Assembly (NCBI RefSeq): GCF_030462475.1
Contig: NZ_JASMRZ010000001.1
Location: 275,205 to 314,360, forward strand
Reading direction: 5' to 3'
DNA: 39,156 nucleotides
Origin: Variovorax sp. CAN15
Lineage (GTDB): Bacteria > Pseudomonadota > Gammaproteobacteria > Burkholderiales > Burkholderiaceae_C
The notes beneath the pieces are model-generated. The model ran no database searches and was not told the origin of the DNA. It worked only from the letters and a program-made list of their open reading frames with translations. Position numbers and translations under genes: made by a program. This document shows, in pieces, positions 32,263 through 39,156 of the stretch (position 1 is the stretch's first letter; the number at the start of each line of letters is the position of its first letter).

Positions 32263-33900
32263 GTGATCGACTATCAAAGCCTGCGCTTCGACTACAAGCG
32301 CCACGCCGACCAGGACGCGGCGGCACCGGCGCAACACCCCGTCGTGATCGTCGGCGCCGGCCCGGTGGGCCTCACTCTGGCCATCGACCTCGCGCTGCGG
32401 CAGGTGCCCGTGGTGCTGCTGGACAACGACAACACCCTGTCCAGCGGATCGCGCGCGATCTGCTTCGCCAAGCGCACGCTGGAAGTGTTCGACCGCCTGG
32501 GCTGCGGCGACCGCATGGTCGACAAGGGCGTGTCGTGGAACGTGGGCAAGGTGTTCTTCCACGACGAGCAGGTCTACAGCTTCGACCTGCTGCCCGAGCC
32601 CGGCCACGAGCGCCCGGCCTTCATCAACCTGCAGCAGTACTACGTCGAGGGCTACCTCGTCGAGCGCGTGGCTGCGCTGCCGCTGATCGACCTGCGCTGG
32701 AACAACAAGGTCACGGGCATCGAGCAGGGCGACGACGGCGCGGTGCTGACGGTGGAAACGCCCGAGGGCAACTACCGGCTGCAGGCCGACCATGTCGTAG
32801 CCTGCGACGGCTCGCGCTCCAACATGCGCCAGATGCTGGGCCTGGAGGCCAAGGGCCGCGTGTTCCGCGACCGCTTCCTGATCGCAGACATCACGATGGA
32901 CGCCGACCTGCCCACCGAGCGGCGCTTCTGGTTCGACCCCTCGTTCCACCCCGGCCAGAGCGTGCTGCTGCACAAGCAGGCCGACGGCATGTGGCGCGTG
33001 GACTTCCAGCTCGGCTGGGACGCCGATCCGGTGGAAGAGCGCAAGCCCGAGAACATCACGCCGCGCGTGCGCGCGCTGCTCGACAGCATCGGCTTCGAGG
33101 GCGTGCAGTTCCGGATCGGCTGGGCCAGCGTCTACACCTTCGCCTGCCAGCGCATGGAGCACTTCCGCCACGGCCGCGTGCTGTTCGCGGGCGACTCGGC
33201 GCACGGCGTGTCGCCGTTCGGCGCGCGCGGCGCCAATTCGGGCGTGCAGGATGCGGACAACCTCGCCTGGAAACTCGCGGCCGTGGTGCAGGGCGACGCG
33301 CCCGACACGCTGCTCGACAGCTACGCCAGCGAGCGCGAATACGCCGCCGACGAGAACATCCGCAACTCCACCCGTGCCACCGACTTCATCACGCCCAAGA
33401 GCGAGGTGAGCCGGCTCTTCCGCGACGCGGTGCTGGAGCTGACGAAGCGCCACGCCTTCGCGCGCACGCTGGTCAACAGCGGCCGGCTGTCGGTGCCCTC
33501 GGTGCTGCGCGACTCGCCGCTGAACACGCCCGACACCGACGCCTTCTCGGGCGCGATGGTACCGGGTGCCGCGGCAGCCGACGCGCCCGTGGTGCACGCC
33601 GACGGCAGCACCGGCTGGCTGCTGCGCGAATGCCATGTCGCGCAGTTCACCGCGCTGGTGTTCGGCCAGGGCGAGGCGGCCGAGCGCAGCCTGGCCGAGT
33701 TGCGGGCCAGCGACCGGCCGCTGCACGTGGTGCGCATGGAAGACGGCGCCCGGGGCAGCGAGCTCGCCGCGCAGCGCTACGACGCCCGCCCCGGCACCGT
33801 GTACCTGCTGCGCCCCGACCAGCACGTGTGCGCGCGCTGGCGCGCCCCGTCGGCGGCGCAGGTGCGCAGCGCCATCGACCGCGCGCTCGGCAAACACTGA
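32263..33900 (+). CDS. FAD-dependent aromatic monooxygenase (MhpA-like)
   Basis: A 545-aa class A flavin monooxygenase. The FAD motif is VVIVGAGPVGLTLAIDLAL (about 22-40), the DG motif is VVACDGSRSNMRQMLG (about 180), and the GD motif is VLFAGDSAHGVSPFGARG (about 305). The last 130 residues form the thioredoxin-like C-terminal domain of phenol-hydroxylase-type enzymes. The start is a GTG at 32263, supported by GGAGA 7 nt upstream. It probably hydroxylates a phenolic acid feeding homogentisate dioxygenase, for example a hydroxyphenylacetate, but the true substrate is inferred from neighbours. The DUF2783 gene follows after 13 bp. Confidence 0.9.
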   Translation: MIDYQSLRFDYKRHADQDAAAPAQHPVVIVGAGPVGLTLAIDLALRQVPVVLLDNDNTLSSGSRAICFAKRTLEVFDRLGCGDRMVDKGVSWNVGKVFFHDEQVYSFDLLPEPGHERPAFINLQQYYVEGYLVERVAALPLIDLRWNNKVTGIEQGDDGAVLTVETPEGNYRLQADHVVACDGSRSNMRQMLGLEAKGRVFRDRFLIADITMDADLPTERRFWFDPSFHPGQSVLLHKQADGMWRVDFQLGWDADPVEERKPENITPRVRALLDSIGFEGVQFRIGWASVYTFACQRMEHFRHGRVLFAGDSAHGVSPFGARGANSGVQDADNLAWKLAAVVQGDAPDTLLDSYASEREYAADENIRNSTRATDFITPKSEVSRLFRDAVLELTKRHAFARTLVNSGRLSVPSVLRDSPLNTPDTDAFSGAMVPGAAAADAPVVHADGSTGWLLRECHVAQFTALVFGQGEAAERSLAELRASDRPLHVVRMEDGARGSELAAQRYDARPGTVYLLRPDQHVCARWRAPSAAQVRSAIDRALGKH

Positions 33901-33913
33901 CGGGACCAACGCA

Positions 33914-34111
33914 ATGACCGCATCCACCCCAAAGCTGATCACCGAAGCGCACCTCGAGGCGCCCGACGATTTCTACGAAGCGCTGATCGACGCGCACCAG
34001 GGCCTGAGCACCGACGAGAGCAACGCGTACAACGCGCGCCTCGTGCTGGTGCTGGCCAACCACATCGGCTCGCTCGCCGTGCTGCGCGAAGCGCTCGCGG
34101 CAGCGAAGTAA
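33914..34111 (+). CDS. DUF2783 small protein
   Basis: A 65-aa acidic protein fitting DUF2783: PDDFYEALIDAHQGLSTDES, then NARLVLVLANHIGSLAVLREAL. It has no signal peptide or membrane helix. It lies between the monooxygenase (13 bp) and homogentisate dioxygenase (30 bp) genes, a placement that suggests a small partner or stabiliser of the monooxygenase. The biochemical role of the family is not known to me. Confidence 0.85.
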   Translation: MTASTPKLITEAHLEAPDDFYEALIDAHQGLSTDESNAYNARLVLVLANHIGSLAVLREALAAAK

Positions 34112-34141
34112 CGCCCCATTCAAGCCATCCATGAGGACCAC

Positions 34142-35455
34142 ATGACCGCCGCAACCTCTACCACCGAGCGCCGCTATCAAAGCGGCTTCGGCAACGAATA
34201 CGCCTCCGAGGCCGTGCCCGGCGCGCTGCCGCAGGGCCGCAACAACCCGCAGCGCGGGCCCTTCGACCTCTACACCGAGCTGATCTCCGGCACCGCCTTC
34301 ACCGCGCCGCGCCACGAGAACCGCCGCACCTGGCTGTATCGCCGCCAGCCCTCGGTGGTGTCGGGCCGCTACCAGCCGTACGCGCAGCCGCTGTGGAGCA
34401 CCGGCGCCGACCGCGAGGTCGCGCTGCCGCCCGAGCCGCTGCGCTGGCACCCGCAGCCGCTGGACGAAGCGGCGGCCAAGGCCGACTTCGTCGACGGCAT
34501 GCGCACCATCGCGGCCAACGGCGACGCCGAGTCGCAGGTCGGCATCGGTTCGCTGATGTACCTGGCCGGCCGCTCGATGGAGCGCCGCGCCTTCGTCAAT
34601 GCCGACGGCGAGATGCTGGTGGTGCCGCAGCAGGGCCGCCTGGTCATCACCACCGAGCTGGGCGTGCTCGACGTGAAGCCCGGCGAGATCGCGGTGCTGC
34701 CGCGCGGCATGGCCTTCAAGGTCGCGTTGCCCGATGGGCTCTCGCGCGGCTACGTGTGCGAGAACTACGGCGCGCACTTCCGCCTGCCCGAGCTGGGCCC
34801 CATCGGCTCGAACGGCCTGGCCAACGCGCGCGACTTCCAGGCGCCGGTGGCAGCCTTCGAGACCGAGGAAGGCGGCTACGAGATCGTCAAGAAGTTCGGC
34901 GGCCGCTTCTGGCAGGCGCCGATGAAGCAGTCGCCCTTCAACGTGGTCGCCTGGCACGGCAACCTGTCGCCGGTGAAGTACGACACGGCGCACTTCATGG
35001 TGATCGGCTCGATCAGCTTCGACCATCCCGATCCGTCGATCTTCACCGTGCTGACCTCGCCCAGCGACACGCCCGGCACCGCCAACTGCGACTTCGTGAT
35101 CTTCCCGCCGCGCTGGATGGTGATGGAGAACACCTTCCGTCCGCCGTGGTTCCACCGCAACCTGATGAGCGAGTTCATGGGCCTGGTGCTGGGCGAATAC
35201 GACGCCAAGCCGGGCGGCTTCAAGCCCGGCGGCGCGAGCCTGCACAACTGCATGGTGCCGCACGGCCCCGACGAGGAAGCCTTCGACAAGGCCACGAATG
35301 CCGATCTGAAGCCGCACAAGCTGGACAACACGCTGGCCTTCATGTTCGAGAGCCGCTATCGCTTCGTGCCGACGAACTTCGCGCTCAAGAGCCCTGCGCT
35401 CGACACGGACTACGCCGACTGCTGGGCCGGCCTGAAAGATCAATTCAAAGCATGA
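34142..35455 (+). CDS. hmgA: Homogentisate 1,2-dioxygenase
   Basis: A 437-aa non-haem iron dioxygenase that opens the homogentisate ring to maleylacetoacetate in tyrosine and phenylacetate-type breakdown. The family N-terminus ([19 protein letters not shown]) is intact. The iron ligands H338 and E344 ([12 protein letters not shown]) and H374 (VPHGPD) match the characterised human enzyme at an offset of three residues. AGGA lies 4 nt before the ATG. The stop overlaps the start of the Bug receptor gene by 4 bp. Fumarylacetoacetase follows; no maleylacetoacetate isomerase gene is in the window. Confidence 0.97.
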   Translation: MTAATSTTERRYQSGFGNEYASEAVPGALPQGRNNPQRGPFDLYTELISGTAFTAPRHENRRTWLYRRQPSVVSGRYQPYAQPLWSTGADREVALPPEPLRWHPQPLDEAAAKADFVDGMRTIAANGDAESQVGIGSLMYLAGRSMERRAFVNADGEMLVVPQQGRLVITTELGVLDVKPGEIAVLPRGMAFKVALPDGLSRGYVCENYGAHFRLPELGPIGSNGLANARDFQAPVAAFETEEGGYEIVKKFGGRFWQAPMKQSPFNVVAWHGNLSPVKYDTAHFMVIGSISFDHPDPSIFTVLTSPSDTPGTANCDFVIFPPRWMVMENTFRPPWFHRNLMSEFMGLVLGEYDAKPGGFKPGGASLHNCMVPHGPDEEAFDKATNADLKPHKLDNTLAFMFESRYRFVPTNFALKSPALDTDYADCWAGLKDQFKA

Positions 35456-36447
35456 AGAAAGCATTCACCCTCTCGCGCCGCGCAGCGGCCGTCGCACTGC
35501 TCGCGATGCCATTTGCGGCTCAGTTCACGGCACAGTTCGCGCACGCCGCGGACTACCCGACCAAGCCCATCCGCTTCATCGTGCCCTACACCCCCGGCGG
35601 CACCACCGACCTGGTGGCGCGCACCGTGGGCCAGAAGGTGTCGGAGAAGCTGGGCCAGCCGGTGCTCGTCGACAACCGCGGCGGCGCGGGCGGCAACATC
35701 GGCATGGACGCCGTGGCCAAGGCCGCGCCCGACGGCTACACCATCGGCTTCGGCGCGATCTCGACCAATGCGCTGAACCCGCACATCTACAAGTCGATGG
35801 CCTTCGATCCGCGCAAGGACTTCACCGCCATCAGCCTGCTGGGCACCTCGACCATCGTGCTCGAAGTGCCGGCTGCCTCGGCCATCAAGACCGTGCCCGA
35901 CCTGATCGCCGCCGCCAAGAAGAACCCCGGCCTGCCCTACGCCACCGCGGGCGCCGGCACCTCGATGAACCTGGCGGGCGTGATGTTCGCGCAGATGACC
36001 GGCACCGAGCTCGTGCACGTCGCCTACAAGGGCAGCGGTCCGGCCATCACCGACATGCTGGGCAACAACATCGGCGTGATGTTCGACAACCTGCCGGCCT
36101 CGCTGCCGCACATCCAGGCCGGCAAGCTGCGCGCGCTGGCGGTGGCGGGCCCGGCGCGCTCGCCCTCGCTGCCAGACGTGCCGACCCTGGCCGAGGCGGG
36201 CCTGAAGGGCTACGCGCTGGAGCCGTGGTTCGGCGTGTACGGCCCGGCCAACCTGCCGGCGCCGGTCGTCAAGGCGCTGAACGAAGCTTTTGTCGAAGCG
36301 CTTGCCATGCCCGACGTGAAGGCCAAGCTGGCGCAGGCCGGCTTCTCGCCGCGCGGCTCGACGCCGCAGGAGCTCGCGAAGCTGAGCGATACCGAATACA
36401 AGCGCCTGGGCGACGTCGCCAAGAAGGCTGGCATGTCCGCGGAGTAA
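35452..36447 (+). CDS. Bug/TctC-family periplasmic receptor
   Basis: A 331-aa tripartite tricarboxylate transporter receptor (Bug family, large in Comamonadaceae and Bordetella). A signal peptide ends near residue 32 (AQFAHA, then ADYPTKPIR). The family motifs are [57 protein letters not shown] and [12 protein letters not shown]. It overlaps hmgA by 4 bp, which ties it to aromatic uptake. Many Bug proteins are orphans, without adjacent TctA/TctB, and the same holds here. The ligand may be the aromatic acid degraded by this cluster (inference). Confidence 0.93.
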   Translation: MKKAFTLSRRAAAVALLAMPFAAQFTAQFAHAADYPTKPIRFIVPYTPGGTTDLVARTVGQKVSEKLGQPVLVDNRGGAGGNIGMDAVAKAAPDGYTIGFGAISTNALNPHIYKSMAFDPRKDFTAISLLGTSTIVLEVPAASAIKTVPDLIAAAKKNPGLPYATAGAGTSMNLAGVMFAQMTGTELVHVAYKGSGPAITDMLGNNIGVMFDNLPASLPHIQAGKLRALAVAGPARSPSLPDVPTLAEAGLKGYALEPWFGVYGPANLPAPVVKALNEAFVEALAMPDVKAKLAQAGFSPRGSTPQELAKLSDTEYKRLGDVAKKAGMSAE

Positions 36448-36451
36448 GGCT

Positions 36452-36540
36452 CTCCCCCAGGCTTGCCCACTTCGTGTGGCCGCCAACCCCCTTCCGGGGG
36501 CAACACCTGCGGCCCGGCGAAGCCGGTTCCGCGGTGTTTC
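36452..36540 (-). repeat. Intergenic repeat family A, reverse copy between the Bug and fahA genes
   Basis: Reverse unit CTCCCCCAGGCTTGCCCACT, TCGTGTGGC, inner CCCCCTTCCGGGGG hairpin and GGCCCGGCGAAGCCGGTTCC. It starts 4 bp after the Bug stop and ends 46 bp before fahA, within the catabolic cluster. Confidence 0.85.
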
Positions 36541-36586
36541 CCGAAAAGACCGGACCCTTCAGAAAACTTGCTCGAAAGACATCCTC

Positions 36587-37852
36587 ATGACCGCACTGAA
36601 CGCCACCCATGACCCGAAGCTGCGCAGCTGGGTCGCATCGGCCAACGAGGCCGGCACCGACTTCCCGATCCAGAACCTGCCCTTCGGCCGCTTCCGCGCC
36701 GCCGGCAGCAGCGAAGCCTTCCGCATCGGCGTCGCCATCGGCGACCAGGTGCTGGACCTGCGCGCCGCCGGTCTCGTCGACACCGACGACATGAACGTGC
36801 TGATGAACGCCGCCACGAAGGAGCGCCAGGCGTTGCGCGCCGCCATCTCCGCCGGTCTGGCCGAAGGCAGCGACAAGCAGGCCGCGTGGTCGAAGGCGCT
36901 GCTGCCGCAGGCCAGGGCCGAGATGACGGTGCCCTGCCGCATCGGCGACTACACCGATTTCTACACGGGCATCCACCACGCCACCACCATCGGCAAGCTG
37001 TTCCGCCCCGACCAGCCGCTGATGCCCAACTACAAGTGGGTGCCCATCGGCTACCACGGCCGCGCCTCGTCCATCGGCGTGAGCGGCCAGGTCTTCAAGC
37101 GCCCGCACGGCCAGACCAAGGCGCCCGACGCGGCCGAGCCGAGCTTCGGCCCGTCGAAGCGGCTGGATTACGAGCTGGAGCTGGGCTTCTTCATCGGCCG
37201 TGGCAACGCGCAGGGCGAGCCCATCGCCATCGCCGACGCCGAGGAGCACCTGTTCGGCGTGACGCTGCTCAACGACTGGTCCGCGCGCGACCTGCAGGCC
37301 TGGGAATACCAGCCGCTCGGCCCCTTCCTGTCGAAGAACTTCGCCAGCACGCTGTCGCCCTGGCTGGTGACGATGGAAGCGCTGGCGCCCTTCCGCTCGA
37401 AGTTCGAGCGCCCCGCCGGCGACCCGCAGCCGCTGCCGTACCTCGACTCGGCATCGAACCGCGAAAGCGGCGCGCTCGACATCACGCTCGAAGTGCTGCT
37501 GCAGACCGCGAAGATGCGCGCCGAGGGCGTGGCGCCCGTGCGCCTGACGCGCGGCAACACCACCGAGGCGGCCTACTGGACGGCCGCGCAGCTGGTCGCG
37601 CACCACACGGTGAATGGCTGCAACCTGCAGCCGGGCGACATGCTGGGTTCGGGCACGCTCTCGGGCCCCAAGCCCGACGAGGCCGGCTCGCTGATCGAAC
37701 TGACGCTGGGCGGCAAGCAGCCGATCACGCTGCCCAACGGCGAGAAGCGCACCTTCCTGGAAGACGGCGACACGCTGGTGATCCGCGGCTACTGCGAGCG
37801 CGCGGGTGCGGTGCGGATCGGGCTGGGCGAGGTCAGCGGAACGGTGGTCTGA
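36587..37852 (+). CDS. fahA: Fumarylacetoacetase
   Basis: A 421-aa fumarylacetoacetate hydrolase, the last step of homogentisate breakdown, giving fumarate and acetoacetate. Family residues are in place: DYTDFYTGIHHATTIGKLF (metal aspartate and catalytic histidine), ELELGFFIG (metal glutamates) and NDWSARDLQAWEYQPLGPF (metal aspartate). GSGTLSGP is near the end. Length is normal. It follows the Bug gene with a 139-bp gap that contains a repeat, so it may have its own start or read through. It converges on the PBP2 gene across a long inverted repeat. Confidence 0.96.
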   Translation: MTALNATHDPKLRSWVASANEAGTDFPIQNLPFGRFRAAGSSEAFRIGVAIGDQVLDLRAAGLVDTDDMNVLMNAATKERQALRAAISAGLAEGSDKQAAWSKALLPQARAEMTVPCRIGDYTDFYTGIHHATTIGKLFRPDQPLMPNYKWVPIGYHGRASSIGVSGQVFKRPHGQTKAPDAAEPSFGPSKRLDYELELGFFIGRGNAQGEPIAIADAEEHLFGVTLLNDWSARDLQAWEYQPLGPFLSKNFASTLSPWLVTMEALAPFRSKFERPAGDPQPLPYLDSASNRESGALDITLEVLLQTAKMRAEGVAPVRLTRGNTTEAAYWTAAQLVAHHTVNGCNLQPGDMLGSGTLSGPKPDEAGSLIELTLGGKQPITLPNGEKRTFLEDGDTLVIRGYCERAGAVRIGLGEVSGTVV

Positions 37853-37855
37853 GCC

Positions 37856-37984
37856 TGTCTTTTCCCCTCTCCGTCTGAGAGAGGGCCAGGGTGAGGGCTC
37901 TGTGCCTCTGACGAAGCGCGGCTTTGAGTTCGATGCCAATGCCCTCACCCCAACCCTCTCCCCAGGGGGAGAGGGGGCAATACC
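37856..37984. repeat. Long inverted repeat between convergent fahA and PBP2 genes
   Basis: CCCCTCTCCGTCTGAGAGAG and GGCCAGGGTGAGGGC on the left pair with GCCCTCACCCCAACC and CTCTCCCCAGGGGGAGAGGG on the right, about 45 bp apart. It is related in plan to family B. It lies just after fahA and ends 4 bp before the PBP2 stop, so could end transcription from both sides. Confidence 0.8.
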
Positions 37985-37987
37985 GGG

Positions 37988-39156
37988 TCAGGGCGCGGTA
38001 GCGGGCGTGGCAGCGGCCGGCCAGGCCACCTCGCTCGCCACGCGCGGCTTGCCGATCGGCGCGGTCGCCTTGCCGATCTTGATGGCGGCCATGTCCGCCT
38101 CGCTCGGGTACTGGTTCGCCAGCCAGTAGTCGAACACCCGGCGCGCGATGGGCGCCGCGGCACCCGCGCCCCAGCCGGCGTTTTCCACGATCACCGCGAC
38201 GGCGATCTTCGGGTCGTTCACAGGCGCGAACGCCATGAAGAGGGCGTGGTCGCGCTGGTGCTCTTCGAGCGCGCGCGCGTTGTACTTGGTGTTCTGCGCC
38301 TGCGTCACCGCCTGCGCCGTGCCGGTCTTGCCGGCCGCCTGGTAGGCCGCGCCCGCGAACACGCCGCGCGCCGTGCCGCTCGTGACCACGCTGGTCAGGC
38401 CCTCGCGGATCACCGCGATGTTGGCGGCCGAGAAGCCTAGGTTTTCCGGCGGCGGCTGCGGCAGCGGCACCACCTGCCCGCTCACCGTGTTGCGCGTGGC
38501 CAGCACGAGGTGCGGCTTGTGCTTGAGGCCGCCGTCGGCCACGATGGCCGTGGCCTGCGCCAGCTGCAGCATGGTGAAGTTGTTGTAGCCCTGGCCGATG
38601 CCCAGCGAGATGGTCTCGCCCGCATACCACTTCTTCTGCTCGGGCCGCTTGTAGGTGTTGCGCTTCCACTCGGTGCTCGGCAGCACGCCGCGCACCTCGC
38701 CGCCCAGGTCGATGCCGGTGATCTGGCCGAAGCCCAGCGGCTTCATGAAGTCATGGATCATGTCCACGCCCATCTCGTTGGCCAGCGAGTAGTAGTAGAT
38801 GTTGCTCGACAGCTGGATCGAGCGGCGCATGTCGACGCCGCCCAGGTTGCCCTCGGGGCTGCCGAAGCGGTGGCCGCCGAAGTTGAAGTAGCCGGGGTCG
38901 TTCACCACCACGCTGGGGCCGCGCTTGCCGGTCTGCAGCGCCGCCAGCGCCATGAAGGGCTTGTAGGTGGAGCCCGGCGGGTAGGTGCCGCGCAGCGCGC
39001 GGTTCAGCAGCGGCTTGTCGATGGATTCGGTGAGCGCCGCCCAGCTTTCGTTGTCGATGCCTTCGACGAAGAGGTTCGGGTCGAAGGTGGGCTTGCTCAC
39101 GAAGGCGAGGATCTCGCCGGTCTTGGGGTCGATGGCCACCAGCGCGCCGCGACGGT
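37988..39156 (-). CDS. mrdA: Penicillin-binding protein 2, C-terminal part
   Basis: The transpeptidase domain of the elongation-specific, inner-membrane PBP2 that works with RodA. The gene runs off the right edge of the window, so only the last 389 codons are seen. The catalytic serine is in STYKP (PPGSTYKPF), the SxN motif is SSN (LSSNIYYYSLA), and the third motif is KTGTAQ (AAGKTGTAQAV). The C-terminus ends in an Ala/Pro tail. Residues near the cut read RRGALVAIDPKTGEIL, as in other PBP2s. It is convergent with fahA. Confidence 0.95.
   Translation of the reverse strand, partial: RRGALVAIDPKTGEILAFVSKPTFDPNLFVEGIDNESWAALTESIDKPLLNRALRGTYPPGSTYKPFMALAALQTGKRGPSVVVNDPGYFNFGGHRFGSPEGNLGGVDMRRSIQLSSNIYYYSLANEMGVDMIHDFMKPLGFGQITGIDLGGEVRGVLPSTEWKRNTYKRPEQKKWYAGETISLGIGQGYNNFTMLQLAQATAIVADGGLKHKPHLVLATRNTVSGQVVPLPQPPPENLGFSAANIAVIREGLTSVVTSGTARGVFAGAAYQAAGKTGTAQAVTQAQNTKYNARALEEHQRDHALFMAFAPVNDPKIAVAVIVENAGWGAGAAAPIARRVFDYWLANQYPSEADMAAIKIGKATAPIGKPRVASEVAWPAAATPATAP

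Overview
The window reads as chromosome of a GC-rich betaproteobacterium, most likely Comamonadaceae and Variovorax-like. This is inferred from protein families (TctA/TctC 'Bug' transport, multiple IclR regulators, ALDH7, an MCE/Mla operon with a lipoprotein) and from dense GC-rich intergenic repeats. It is a judgement by eye; no search was run. I see no phage, insertion sequence, CRISPR array, tRNA or rRNA. Both end genes are cut by the window edge.

Layout. 1-3251: 3' part of a tctA-type permease, converging on a chromate transporter and a TSUP permease. 3252-5193: an ammonium transporter behind a good sigma-54 promoter and an NtrC-like site, plus a 101-aa partner gene; a possible minus-strand small RNA lies in the same upstream region. 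5194-10342: a minus-strand set of ALDH7-type aldehyde dehydrogenase, class I aminotransferase and acetolactate-synthase-like TPP enzyme, separated by repeats and a 194-bp tandem duplication. 10497-10916: a MAPEG membrane protein. 10931-18819: an IclR regulator divergent from a seven-gene operon: ABC transporter (ATPase, two permeases), a heterotrimeric HcnABC/LhpBEF-like flavin/iron-sulfur dehydrogenase, and a periplasmic binding protein. 18944-20921: a divergent TetA-like efflux pump and TetR-like repressor with two tet-operator-like sites. 20934-25300: a GMC oxidoreductase and methylmalonate-semialdehyde dehydrogenase, divergent from a LysR regulator. 25449-29394: an MCE/Mla-type lipid transport operon. 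29402-31011: an IclR regulator translationally coupled to a sirtuin. 31158-37852: a homogentisate (tyrosine/phenylacetate-type) catabolic cluster: atypical MBL protein, flavin monooxygenase, DUF2783 protein, homogentisate dioxygenase, Bug receptor, fumarylacetoacetase. 37988-39156: penicillin-binding protein 2, C-terminal part.

How it works together. Most of the window is nutrient uptake and catabolism organised as regulator-plus-operon cassettes, with palindromic operators visible in four divergent promoters (11864-11912, 20158-20187, 24343-24364, 31088-31126). Two families of GC-rich intergenic repeats sit between and inside operons, often just after stop codons, where they may act as terminators or mRNA-stabilising hairpins.

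The strongest leads are the TetR/TetA pair with conserved tetracycline-contact residues and a nearly leaderless pump gene, the unassigned substrate of the heterotrimeric dehydrogenase operon, the MBL protein that has lost half its metal ligands, and the duplicated end of the aminotransferase gene. I did not find a clearly new multi-gene system.
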